Source of the DNA: Colletotrichum lupini
Taxonomy: Eukaryota; Ascomycota; Sordariomycetes; Glomerellales; Glomerellaceae
NCBI RefSeq assembly: GCF_023278565.1
Contig: NC_064679.1
Span: 3,410,001-3,474,000, forward strand
Direction of reading: 5' to 3'
DNA: 64,000 bases
In this document: positions 1-12,384 of the stretch, piece by piece
How the letters are laid out: every line of letters starts with the position of its first letter
How positions within the stretch are numbered: the stretch's first letter is position 1
Program-made: the position numbers and the translations under genes
The notes under the pieces: generated by a model
Seen by the model: only the letters and a program-made list of their open reading frames with translations
The model's database searches: none
Told to the model about the DNA's origin: nothing

Positions 1-3000
1 TTTATTACTTTTAATATATAAATTATTAAGGGCGAGGCTACTTAGCTACCTTACGTATATCTAAATTCTTATAGTATTACCTAACTACTATTATTTTTTT
101 AACCTCTCGTAATTATTATAAGTACCCCTATTTATTATACGCGCGTACTTACGTTATTAAATCGTTTATTAATTTTATTTTAAATATAAATATTTAATAT
201 ATTTAGAAATAATAATAAGTTTTATATAATTTTTATAATACTTTTTATATATATATTATATAGTTTACTAAGAGTTTAAATAGGTAATAATATTAATAAG
301 CCCCTCTAAGTTATTATTCTCCCTTATAACCTCTTATTTACTTATTAAGGCCCGGTTACTAAGCTCTTCCTCTTTAACTAAGAGGATATTAAAGTTACTA
401 ATTAAAATATTAAGAACTTTATTAAGTTCGAGGCTCTTTTTAGTAATTATAATAAAAATAATAATAAAATAAATAATAATAATAAGAGCTTTAATAAGCT
501 TTTACTTATCCCCCCCTTAGAGTTTAAAAATAAAAATAAAATTAATTTAAATAATAAGCTTTTTAAAAAAAGTATATCGTATACTTATTATTTTAAAAGT
601 TTATATTTAATATTATTTTAAAGTTTTAAAAATATAAGGCTAGATTTTTTTAAAAAAGTAGTAAGAAGTAAAAGAGAATACTAAAAAATTAAAGTACCCC
701 TTATAATAAGTATAGTTTTTTTTATTATTCTAAGCTTATTTAACGTATATTTAGTCCTTAAGAAGCTTAAAAAAAAGGCTCTTAAAGAATAGGAGATTTA
801 ATACTTACTCTATTTTAAAATAGCCTTTTAATATACTAATTTTAAAAATAGTAATCGTTATTTTATAAAAAGTAATAGCTAGTATACGCGCTATTTTAAT
901 AGCTATTTAGTTAAAAAGTATATTAATATACTAGTTATTTTATAATTAATAACCTAGGCCCTTACTAAGGCTATTATAAATAATACTCCCTCTTTTATAA
1001 ATATATTATCTTTTTTTATTATTAAAAAGCGCACTTTTAATTATAGTTTTAATAAAATATTACTAAGCTTTATAGTATTATTCGCTAAATAAATAATAAC
1101 TAAAAAATATATAAAAACTATATTGGTTTTTATATAAAAGACTTTTTTAATACGTACCCCTAGTCCTCTCTTATATTTATTATAATTATTTATAACTAAC
1201 TTCTTATTATACTACTCGCTTTTATATTTTAAGTTATTAACTTAATAATTATTTTAGTTTTTATACCCCCTATTACCCCTATTACTCTTAGTTTTATAAA
1301 CTTTAAAGTATATAAAACGTATTTCTTAATATATATACTAACCCTCTTTTTTAATAATACTATACTCTTAATAATCGTATACTTTATAAACTAAGAGTTT
1401 AAATAATAAGTATAAGCCCGGGTCTTATTTTTATATATATATACTTTATAAAATAAAGTTATTTTAAGAATTTAGGCCTTCGGGCTATAAGAGGTTTTTA
1501 TTTTATTTATTTTAAGCCTCCGGGCCGTATTCTAAGTTTTATTTATTATCTATTTTTAAGTATTAAGTTTTTCTAAGCGTAGCCTAAATTAATTATTTTT
1601 AACTATTTGAGCTATTTATAATAGCTTTTTACGTATTATAAAGGTTAAGAAGTATATAAAAATATTCGAACTTAGCTCGTAAAAGGTTTTTAATAAGTCT
1701 ATTTACTAATATATTTTTTATTAATATATAAATAATTTTAAAACTACCTTTAATATACTCTTATTTTAACTATATATTTTATATATTAATATAGCGAAGT
1801 TAAGTAACTATTTTTATTTTATATTTTATAATAAGTCGAATCGTTTACTAATTATTATAATTAACTAACTATACTTCTCTTAAGTTAAGGGTAATATTCT
1901 TAAAAAGGTATTTTAAAACTATAATCTCTTTTATAGTTTTTTTAAAATAAAGAAGCTTAGCTTCGGTAGTTAACGTCGTAACTATTACTTAGTATACTAA
2001 TTTTTATTAAATTAAGTTATTAAAAAAGAATATTATATATCCTTAAAATAATCGTTATATTACTTCGTTATTTATAAAGCTAGTATTTCTAGTTAAAAAT
2101 AATAATTACGTACTTAATATACTACTATAATAGAGCGTAAAATATTTTATTATATAAAAATATTGAATATAATAGTTAATTATTTTAATATAAGTTACGC
2201 TTAGGTTAGTTAAGAACCGTAATAATTATAAATAAATAAAAGCGACGTCTAGTTTAATTATAATAACTATATAAAGTATACTCCTAACCTTTTCTTAATA
2301 ACTCTTTATTTCCTCCTTTATTACTTACCCCTCGTTTAGTTTAAACTCTTTTTAAAAAAGAAGGGTAGCTAAATATAATAAATCTATAAGGTCGAAGCGC
2401 TTAGTAACTCGCTTAATATATATATTATAAATAAAATAAACCTTATAAATAATATAGTTTTATAAAATCCGCACTTTAAAAAAGTAATTAATTAGTCTAT
2501 TCTCTTTAAAATTAATATATTCTTTTATATTATTAACGATCCCCTAAGCTACCTTTCGGTTATTTTAATAATATAAAATAATAAAATTATCGATATAAAA
2601 TACTAATATTACCTTTTTATTTACGGTTTAGTAAATATAAATCTCCTCGTAGCTATATATTATATTTATATTATAAAATATAAAAATAAAAGTTTAGAAC
2701 TAAAAAATTAGTAAGTTTTAGAGGCTATATAGAGTACGTTAGAGCTTACTTATTTTATTAATAACTTTATATCCTTCTAAAAGTTTAATAATTACTAGCT
2801 TTTTATTCTTAAGAGGTGCGTTAAAGAATACGTTAATAATATTATATTAGTTTATTTTAAAGTTAAATTAGGTAGTTATTACTATTGTAAGCTTAAAGGA
2901 TTTTATAATAAGCGTCGAAGCGTACGTATTTTATAAGAAGTTAAGTAGTTATATATCCCCTCTTATATATATATATATATATTTACCTCGCTAACCTCGT

Positions 3001-6000
3001 TATTAACGTCGTATTTATAAGTATATACTTATTTTAATAAAAATAAGATTTCTTATTTAGAATTACGGTTAACTTCTTTTTATATACTAATATCCCTTAG
3101 CTTTTTTATTTCTATATTTATAGCGTCCCTAAGTAGCTTCTATAGTTATAATAAGAGATATTTAATATTACTAAACTTTTTTAATAAGCTCTAAAAATTA
3201 ATTTTAATAAATCGTAGTTTCTAAACTCCTCCAAAACGCTCTAAATAGGTCCTATAAACTACTCTTTTTATTATTTAATAAAGTATTATATATTTTATAC
3301 TACTTTTTTTTATAGCTTTTTACTAATTAAGTATAAAAATAAAATAAAAATAGTCTTAAAAACGGTTATAATAATTACCGTTTTTTATATTCGAATATAA
3401 GAGCGTTACGAAAATATTATTATTAAAGCGTTATAAAAGTCTATAGGCCCGGTTTAAATATTTAGGACTTAATAAAGCTTTACTTAGTCCTTAATAAAGT
3501 AGTTTTTATAAGCTCTATTCTTATATAATGATAAAGATTTATTATAAAGGTTCCTTACTAACGTTAATTTTAATATTAAGAATTATTTCTTTATAATTAG
3601 TACCTTATTTATTACGTATTCTAGCGTTTTATTAAGAGCTATTAAGAATTAAAAACTCGAGAACCTCTATAATATATATAAATACTTATAAAGAGGATTA
3701 TAAACTACGTAGAGCTATTTATAACTTAGTTATTATATCCCCTTTTTTACCCCTATTCCTAAGCTTATATAAAGGGGTTATTTTAGGGGTTAATAATAAT
3801 AATAAGACTATATTAGCCTCTTTAGCCTCTTTAGCCTTATTAACCGTACCCTAAAGTACGTTTATTAGTTATTTAGCGTCCTAAATAGTTGAAAATTTAA
3901 TAATAATACTATTTTTAATTATAAAGTTATTTTAAGTACTAGTATTTCTAAACTTTAAATCTACTTTTCTAAATACTCGAACTAACTTATCGTTAGTATT
4001 AAAGAGTTTTTATATTTTTTAAATTACTAAATTTATTTACTTACTTATAATAGCTTACTCCTCATATATAAGATTATAAAAAACTTCTTTATTAAACTTA
4101 ATATTCTTTATAATAAATACTTACTTAAGCGCGAGTACCTAAACCTTATATAAGTTATATATTTTTAATATATATTTAACTAAGTATTTTATATACTTAT
4201 AAAAAAATACTTTAAACTCTTTTTAATATATACCCTTTTTACGATCTTTATAAAGAGGGTATACTTAGTAATTATATATATAAAAGCTATTAAAATATAG
4301 AGTAACTAGTTTAAAATCCCGTACTTAGTAACCCGTTTACTATTAATATTAATACTATTTTTATTAATTAATTTTTATTATAATAAATAAATCTCTTTTA
4401 TTAGCCTCCTATAAAGTAATATTATAAATAAAGATTATTATTAATACTATTTCGTTTTATAAATTCGTAAAGACGTTTATAAAAAGGCATATTTTATAAG
4501 TTTTAGTAATTACGAATTAACCTACTTTTTTAGTATTACTTACGGGTTCTTTTATATATAAAAATAAAAGTTCTATTCTAATTCCTAGCTCGCTATATTA
4601 CGTTTTATATACGTATTTAACGTTTATAATTAAGAGAGCGGTTTTATTATTATTTTTAAAAAAGTAAATTAAAGTCCCTTTTTAATAACGAATCGCTACC
4701 TCGAGGCTCTATAGTACAAAAAGTACTTCTTTTTCTATTTTAGTCCTTAAAAAGAACTCCCTAAGCTATTTATTATATTTATTAAAAGCTATAAGTATAT
4801 ATTATTGTTTACTAAAAAATAGTTCAAAATAAAAGAGATCTTAGTATATATAATACTATAGTTATAAAGCTCTTTTTAAAAATAATCCTCTTAAAACTAC
4901 TATTTTAGCTTTAGATAATATATATATTTTATACTTAACTTATAATAAAGGTTTAATATATATACTTTAAGTTTTATATAATAATTAATAAAAAGTATTA
5001 AGTCCGAAATAACCTATTTTAAAGTACTAAAAGAGCGCGCTATTAGACTTTTTATAAATACGTTAATATAAATAACGGAATTTTTTATAGCTAATTAGTA
5101 ATATAATATTAACTAAGCTCTATAAAATACGCTTAAAATTTATAAAAAAAAGATAGGATCCAAAGAGCTTATATTTAAAAAAGACTAGATTATTTTTTTA
5201 AATAAGCTACTTTTTAATAATACTCTTATAAAGCGTTCCCTATTATAAAATATAATCTAAACTATAATACTAAAGTACGCTTCTATTTAATAAAGTCTCT
5301 AAGATTATATTAATATAAAATCCCTTAATATAAATAATATTCTAAAGCTTTAAATCGTAAGTTCCTTTTCTTTTAAGTCCGTTTAAGACGCCCTTTATAA
5401 TACGAGTACTACGTATAATAATAAGTAATATAGTAATTCCTAATTTAATATAGTCTTTATTACTTAATAATATATAACTTTTAAGTTTAAATAAGCTCTT
5501 ATTATTAACTAAATATATTACTTGATAACTATTTATTACCGTATTTTAAAAAAAGGGGTAAGTACTATTTATAAAAATACTAAAAATTACGTTTATTTCT
5601 AAATCCTAACTCTTTATAAATATAATAACTACGTAACCCTCGTCCTAGTTTATTAATAAGCTTACTATAGGTTAATTAAAAAATCTTTTTAAAAACCTAG
5701 GTTTTTTAAGGGTTCTATCGTTCCTTAGCTAATTAGCTTTTTTAAACTTATTATAAAATAATTTTTATTTACTTAATTTAATAATAATGAGGACTTTTTT
5801 TATATAGCTCCTTAATATTCGTATTAATAACCTATTAATATTTCGGCCTATAAGTACCTATTTTAATTTTTAGTACGCTATAAAGCGCTATAAATATATA
5901 TAATTATAAAAATATATAACGTTACTTTTATTATTTACGTTATTAACTAAGTTAGAGCGTTTAATAAAAATAAAGTAAACCCCTTTTTAATTTAAAGGTT

Positions 6001-7190
6001 ATTTAATATATACGTTTTAAGTTACTAAGCTAAATATATACGTAATCTCCTTAAAGGTCTTTATATATATTCTAAAAACTATTAATTTATTAAAAGTCTT
6101 ATATATACGTTAGCTCTATATAAGGTTAAGTTTTAACTTAATTATAATTAAAAAGTTAAGTACGGCGATCTTTTTATTAATTTTTAAAATATTATACGTT
6201 TTAGTTTAAAAATAAATAGATTACTACTCTTTATATTAGCGTTAAGGGTTAATTCCGGTCCTTATTTTATTAAGGGCTTATTAATATTCTTTTTAAACCG
6301 TATTCTTTATTATTAATTTAGAGGGCGCAAATTCTTATTTTAAATATTTAACGATTTATTATATACTAAACTTAGCGCCGTTCTTAATAACTTTTTAAAA
6401 TACGTATTTATATAATATAGTATTAATTAATTTTACTAATTACTAAGTAAGGACTTTGATATACGTATTAATAATATTACGTTCATAAACTATAAGTTAT
6501 TTATATTTAATATCGAGCTCCTATTATTTTTAAATACTTTTAAATATATAAATCTTTTTTATAAATATAGTATAAGGATAAATTTATTTATATAAAATAA
6601 GTAGTATAATTAGTTTTATAGAAAAAACTTAGCTTAGTTTTATAAGTTATTTATACTTAAAAAAGTTAAAAAGTTCGTACTAAGAGTTATATTTAAAAAC
6701 TATTAATAAAGGATTTTTTAGTTTTTTTAGTCGTTCTCGAACGCTTTATAACGGGCTTAATAAATTCGTAGTTTTTTTTTATTATAAGTTATAACTAATT
6801 ATCTAAATTCTAAGGGCAAAGTAAGCGTTATAAAGGGGTTAAAGAATATATTAAAATTTAGAGCGTTTAAGTTAACGTATTTTTAAACCCCGACGCCCTT
6901 ATTTATAATACGAAGTACGTTAAATTATTTAATTTAATTATTATTACTAGTTAATTTAGCTTAGGCTAAAGTAGGTATAAATAAGTTAATTATTTTAAAA
7001 AGATTATAAAAATCGTATTAATAAGTACGTTATCGTAATATAAGGTCTTAATTAAGAGCTAGGCTTATAATTATTACGAGTTATAGTACGTAATAATAAG
7101 TATACGGAGTATAGTAAAAGTAGCTTAATTATTAAAATAGAAATAGATAAAAAGAAAAGGTCTATATATACGATATTTAAAATAAACACG
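1..7190. repeat. RIP-saturated AT-rich block, no genes
   Basis: This stretch is extremely AT-rich, has stops in all frames and contains no gene. What remains of C sits almost only in CT, CC and CG; the dinucleotides CA and TG are nearly absent (rare exceptions near 2886, 3233, 4066, 4716 and 5523). Repeat-induced point mutation in ascomycetes converts CpA to TpA, so exhaustion of CA/TG is its expected end point. The source was therefore probably one or more transposable elements present in multiple copies. No domain or terminal repeat can be recognised, and the left end lies outside the window. The right edge is sharp, at about 7185-7250, where CA/TG return abruptly. Confidence 0.9.
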
Positions 7191-7543
7191 TGATTTAGCA
7201 CGTGACGGGCACTTTATAAGGTGCAATTACTATCCCTATTACGTGACACTTTTAAAGCTGCTCCTCTATCATAATCGTATCATGGCGATTTCTTAACAGT
7301 GGTAATCTGGCCTCCAGCCAGTAAAAGAAATCAGTGTCTCCCAGGACGCCTGTTCTAGGCTTATCCACCAGGAGCCAAACTCCTAAACGCCGCCTGTGTT
7401 TCCAAGCTTTCCCATTGAAAACAGATCCCAGTCTAATCTGATTCAGACCCAAGAGCTCCGAGGCTCATAAACATCATGGCGTGTCGAAAGTCCATCGTCT
7501 TCGCCGTTCGTAAAAACATGTGACCAAAGTGTGATATTTGCGC
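7191..7543. other. Border zone between AT block and genic DNA
   Basis: Base composition returns to normal here. The first bases carry two closely spaced CACGTGA words (about 7188 and 7199) and a third partial copy, ACGTGAC, near 7241. These may be the outer end of the ruined element to the left or a bHLH-type binding site. A 66-codon minus-strand frame (7252-7452) has non-biased composition but no recognisable domain and may be a gene remnant. No intact gene is visible. Confidence 0.4.
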
Positions 7544-7831
7544 TTATAGTGATCCAATACGCTCCTCGACGCTGCCAAAGTAGAGAACAGGGCGTGGCTC
7601 AAGAATGCTGAGCTCGCTTCCGAAGCTCTTGCGCTCTTCCTCGAGGTCAAGCATCGAGGGCTGACGGAAGACGATGCTGTTGATTGTGCTGACGGGAGAC
7701 GATGCCGTGGTAGTAAAGGAGCCTCGGTCGCTGCTGGCACGGGACGATGCTGATGACGAGCGGCGGAAGGTGGTTCTGAGTGTGCTCGGAGAGAAGCGGG
7801 AGGTGATGGACTGGAAGCGGGAGGACTGCAT
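7544..7831 (-). CDS. Small serine-rich protein of unknown function
   Basis: The predicted protein has 95 residues and a single exon. The ATG at 7831 is preferred over the upstream in-frame ATG at 8050 because its context (AAAATGC, A at -3) fits fungal start sites, and the extra 73 upstream residues look like translated leader. The N-terminal half is Ser/Arg-rich (several SS and RS pairs). The C-terminal third is acidic and better defined, with LDLEEERKSFGSELSILEPR followed by a PVLYFGSVEERIG stretch. I think similar short proteins occur in other Sordariomycetes, but this is from memory and no function is known to me. There is no signal peptide or membrane segment. It lies only about 350 bp from the RIP-degenerated block, so it may sit in or next to heterochromatin. 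Confidence 0.6.
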   Translation of the reverse strand: MQSSRFQSITSRFSPSTLRTTFRRSSSASSRASSDRGSFTTTASSPVSTINSIVFRQPSMLDLEEERKSFGSELSILEPRPVLYFGSVEERIGSL

Positions 7832-8445
7832 TTTGAACGAGAAGGAGACGTTTCCGACACCTTGGTACGTATAAAGCTTGGTGAATGTGGGTAGTATCGA
7901 GAGAGTGGGAGGTGACAGTGTGCAAGTTCGATGACAACACTGAGGAATCTGGGTGTAGATGTTGGATATTGGAGGCTCAGCCTGGAGTGTATGTGAACGA
8001 GTGAATGGCGAGAATTGAAAATGTTGGTTGGTCGAGTAGACTGAGTTCAAAAACTGGTTGTTAACAGCGGGAACAGGACGGATTATATCAAGTGTCGGAA
8101 AACATGGACACTCGAGAGGGAGAATAACTTGAGGCTAATAGTAGGCTAGTGGCAGAGTAGGTATGCTAGGTTCAGCAGCAGCAGTAGTCCGGCTGAGACG
8201 AGCGAATTGCCCCTGGCAGTAAATCAATCGCAGACGAAGCGAAGTGGCAGAGAGGGAACAAGGGGCCGCGGGAGGTGGAAAGGATGGGCAGGGAAGGCAA
8301 CTAGGAGGTGGACAGGGGAGTGAGGATATGCGGAGGATTAAGAAGTGTGAGAAGGGTTCAACTACCAAGGATGTATACATAGTATGGAGAAACGGGCTTG
8401 AGGTTCAGGGGTGTGACGCAGACGGCATCAATGCGAGGTGTGGCA

Positions 8446-8802
8446 TCAGGACGCTGCCTTCTTTTGGTGACGAGCAATGCGGTGGGAACTTGGGAAGAAG
8501 AGATGCATGGATGCCACCGGTGTTGGATGCTCGAAGACAAGTTGTTCAGACGACGTGCGCAGGTATGCCTCTTCTGTCTGCACGGCAGCGTGTGAGTACG
8601 TAGGCAACGGCATGTTTTGGGAGTCGTCTTGAGTAACTTGACGAGCTCTGAGATTCAGTCTATGAGACTGGACCGGTCCAACTTGGATGAGGATGTCGAA
8701 CCTGGCGTTGAGCCCGTCCATTGCTTGGCGGATGAACTTTGATCGAAGAATTCGGTAGTCTGTTACTGCGATAGACACTGAGGCAGCGTCTTTCTCTGAC
8801 AT
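8446..8802 (-). CDS. Doubtful 118-residue hypothetical protein
   Basis: An open frame runs from ATG 8802 (context ATCATGT) to a stop at 8446. The composition is mixed and not low-complexity (for example DYRILRSKFIRQAMDGLNAR), which is unusual for a chance frame. I recognise no domain, signal peptide or membrane segment, and overlapping frames of similar length exist on both strands. It could be a single-exon gene, an exon of a longer gene or chance. Confidence 0.22.
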   Translation of the reverse strand: MSEKDAASVSIAVTDYRILRSKFIRQAMDGLNARFDILIQVGPVQSHRLNLRARQVTQDDSQNMPLPTYSHAAVQTEEAYLRTSSEQLVFEHPTPVASMHLFFPSSHRIARHQKKAAS

Positions 8803-11800
8803 GATAGACTTGTTTACGGATTTCTATCGATAGAAGACTGAGGGGCCGGTGGGAGACCGAAAGACCACATGAGATATGAGATGGCGTGCCGCATATGCCG
8901 TACCTGCGCACCACCTTCTCAACGAGAGATACGTTCAGTATCCGTAGATTCTGGCTTACATACCCAGTAAAGGAAGACAGTCACGGATCCAGAGCAAGAA
9001 CCAGCGGTTTATGGAAGCAGCACGCGAGGGCAAGAGGCAACGAGTGCTCTGTAACGTGCAAGAGATGCCCCAGGAGCCGGTGCAAGGCAGTCTGGGGTAT
9101 GTAGCAGCCTCCTGCTCCTTTAGTCCCAATTGGCTGCATTGTGTGATCGTCGTTAGGGGGGGCCAGGAGCAAGGGATGAGTTTCCCTTGGGGTACCTTGA
9201 GTTCTTCGTACCTCTTTAGGTACCGTTCCTGCGGTAAAAGTATGGGAAGGATACGGGCGGGTACGGAACGGCCTTCTCGGCTTGGCTTATCTTGGCTTTC
9301 CACCGACTTCAGAGCTACCCGTACTCCGTACTGCCCAAAAAAAAAAAAAAGTCTGTTAACGCACAGGCGGTGAGCGTCCATCCCTCAATGTACCTCCCCA
9401 CGCATCGTCGCTACGATTCTACTGACACGGGGGCCAAGATAATACATCGGATCAATGACTTTGGAGAGCAGAGTCTAGTAAGATACGAAGACTGGAAGAG
9501 TAGTGCTGGATTAGGTAGGCGTCAGGGGGGGACAGAGTGACAGCCAGACAACCTAGCGGTGCAGACAAAGAACGCACGGCTGTTTCAAGGGCGCCCGCCA
9601 ACGAAATTGCCGATGTCATGCGTGCTTCATGGCTGACGCTGATGCTGACGCTGACCCTGACGACAGTTCTGGGACTTACAAGTTGGTGAGTGGCCACGAT
9701 TACGTACAAACACCTCACCCTCCTCAGCCTCAGCGCCGTGCGTATGTCTCCATCCGGATAATCCGCTGCTACTTATGTGCAAGGCTTCAATAATGCCATC
9801 TTTCCCAAAATAAGAACCGAGCATTGCCCAAACCCATAGCCTCAAGCCTGGGAGGGTTGAAGGGCAAGCTATGGACAGGCATGTGCGCTATGTGGTGGAT
9901 GGCTACCGCTGGACGGTTGACCGCAACCGCATAACGTGCTCATCGCCATAGCGCGGCGTTCGTGCCACTCGTTCGCACCAGCGTTTTCCCTTGACGAGGA
10001 TGGCTGTTGCCAACGCGGCGGAAAGCCCGTGATGTGGGTGTCGAAGCCTTCTGGAAGAACTCTCTGAGCCACTGTGGCGATGCTCTGCCACGAATATTCT
10101 TGGGCCTGCCCGGAGACTTACTCATATAAGCCCACGATATTATATGCTAAAAAGGGCATATCAATCTAGGGGAGACTGTGGCAGTCTATCTATATGGTCT
10201 TCCCATTGCATCGTAAATGACACAGGTGAAGAAAAAAAAAAGAAAAAGAAAAAGGGACTGCCGATACCCGTAGTGGGTGTGGTGTTGAAGCTAATTACAG
10301 AGAACATGTTCCATCGGGGCACTGTACGGCGGACAGGTAACATCAAAGAGGTCATATTCCTGTCGGTTCTTCATCTCAAACCTCGTGTTGTTGTTCTGAG
10401 TACTAAACAGGAAGCTCGTCCGTTCCTTTGAAGTTATACCCGAATCACAAACGCCATCACACGCATCAAACTCTCCAAATCCAGGATCTTCACTCTCCTA
10501 ATCGCTTTGCTGTCACATCTCCTAACTGATCCTCCGGCAAAACAGATGTCCAAGTGTCCTCTCTTTCGGGGGGCATCCGTCGATCTCATGATTAAAAGCT
10601 AGGAGAGGGGAGGAATAACGTGATGGGACATGGGCTCACTAACACTGGAAACAAGGCCACCCCTGGGTATCCCCTCACCATACCCCTGTCCTGTCCATTG
10701 CCTATCGTTGCAAATCGTGCCCACGTCTGTGTAGACGAGTGTCGAGTGAGAGTCCGGATAATACTACAAGCAGTGAAAGCGTGCAACAAACGAAAAATCT
10801 CTCTCAATCTTGTCGATGGCCCCCGATCTCCCCGTCAGAAAGTAGACAGCCAGTTGTGCGCCCAGGACGGACAAAGTAGGAGAGGAGGGGCATATTGAAA
10901 CATTCGCGAAGATGAAACGAGGAAGTGCCAAGCGACGACGAGACACGGACAAGACCAGACCAGACCAGGGCCTACACCGGACGAGACGAGACATGAAAGT
11001 CACGAAATACGAGACTCAGACCCGTCTTTAGACTAGGACTTTATCAATTCCCCGAGGCCTACCCCCGGAACCATGTTCGACCCCGATGGGTGACGGTTGA
11101 TGAAGCTTCTTTTCTATGTCGTCCCGTCTGATCTTTCTACTGCCGGCTTTCAAGGCAAGGCCCAAGACACAAGATTACTGAATTTAGGGCCAGGTATCGA
11201 AGCCAAGAGGCATTCCTCTATGTCAAAAGCGGCGTTCTTGGCACTGTTGCAACTTAATCTATCCGTCATTCCGCCAAGAGCCAAATCCATTCACTGTTGA
11301 CGGCTCGTGATTCCGTATTATATATACTGAAAGTGATGGCTTGATACTGGCCAGCTTCTTGTATTCAATCTTTTTCGCTAGAGAGCGCACTCGTTTGTTC
11401 AGAGCATTTTTGGAGCAGAGTGCAAAGGCATCGAGGATGGAAACTTTCTAGAATCCTTCTATAAGATACTCGAGAAAACATACAGCTTCAGCCCTCGGAT
11501 TCTTCAATCCTGGGAGAAGAAATGGGCAAGGATTCGTAATTCCGGAGAAGGAAATCCACATCGTTCTGATGCTCTGTTCATGCGCAAGAAGTTTAACCTC
11601 TCTTTGACGCCTGCCAAGCAAACGTTACTGTTTTGATGTCTAAACCCGAGACGAAAGAATCACGAGAAAGTGTACGAACGGGAGCAAACCTCTCAATGCA
11701 TGGAGAAGCTTTCAATCTTAAAGGGTCCTCTGCTACACTAGCAAAAGATGGTACGAGTTGGTAAGCTTGATATTTGCAGTCACGTCATGCCGTTCCCGTC

Positions 11801-12384
11801 ACTGTCGTCGCTGGGAATAAATCGCCCTTTGCGATGGACTTTGCGATCATCGTCTTCAGATGAACGAAAAACTGGTCTCTTCTTTCTAAGCGTCCAAGTC
11901 TGGTCACAACGTCAAAGCGGGGCATTAATCCGTCTGGCCCGAGTGCAGTCAACTATGACTGTGCATCGGAGACATGTCTTAGATTAACATCGACCGTCTT
12001 CGCTAACGAGAGTCGAGAATGATCGTAGGATTTGTGTATGACACTGGGACAGCGAGATTGACAATACGGGTGCTCACTTTTCTTCACACGAAATACGTGT
12101 TCATGATATCCTCCGCATTAGCTACACTACCCTACGTGCAATCTACGAAGCCCTTGCTTGATCATAACTGTCATCATGCTGCAAGTATCAACCAAAGCCA
12201 TGAGCAAGTTGCTTCGTCTATCTTTCTATCAAACATGAAAATCGAAAAGTTCATGGTGCTCATGCCTCTCGTGGCTTAGAAATGGTCTAGGAGCTACGCC
12301 CAGAATCGATGACACGTCTTCATCTCAAACCTAAACGCCGTCGCTGAAGGAACAAAATCCACAACGCACCACTTTCTGGTGCAT
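8803..12384. other. 3.6-kb gene-free interval
   Basis: This is normal-composition DNA between the small minus-strand frames and the 3' end of CCH1. It holds a 14-A run near 9340, an A/G-rich simple tract near 10228-10256, and TACC/GGTA palindromic words near 9190-9225. All open frames here are short, overlap on opposite strands and show no recognisable domain, so none is called. Confidence 0.6.

Noticed and set aside
1..7190. Telomere or subtelomeric repeat
   Set aside because: No TTAGGG/CCCTAA arrays or tandem satellite; the base pattern is that of RIP.
7252..7452. 66-codon minus-strand frame at the AT-block border
   Set aside because: Composition is protein-like but too short and without a recognised motif; kept only as a possible gene remnant.
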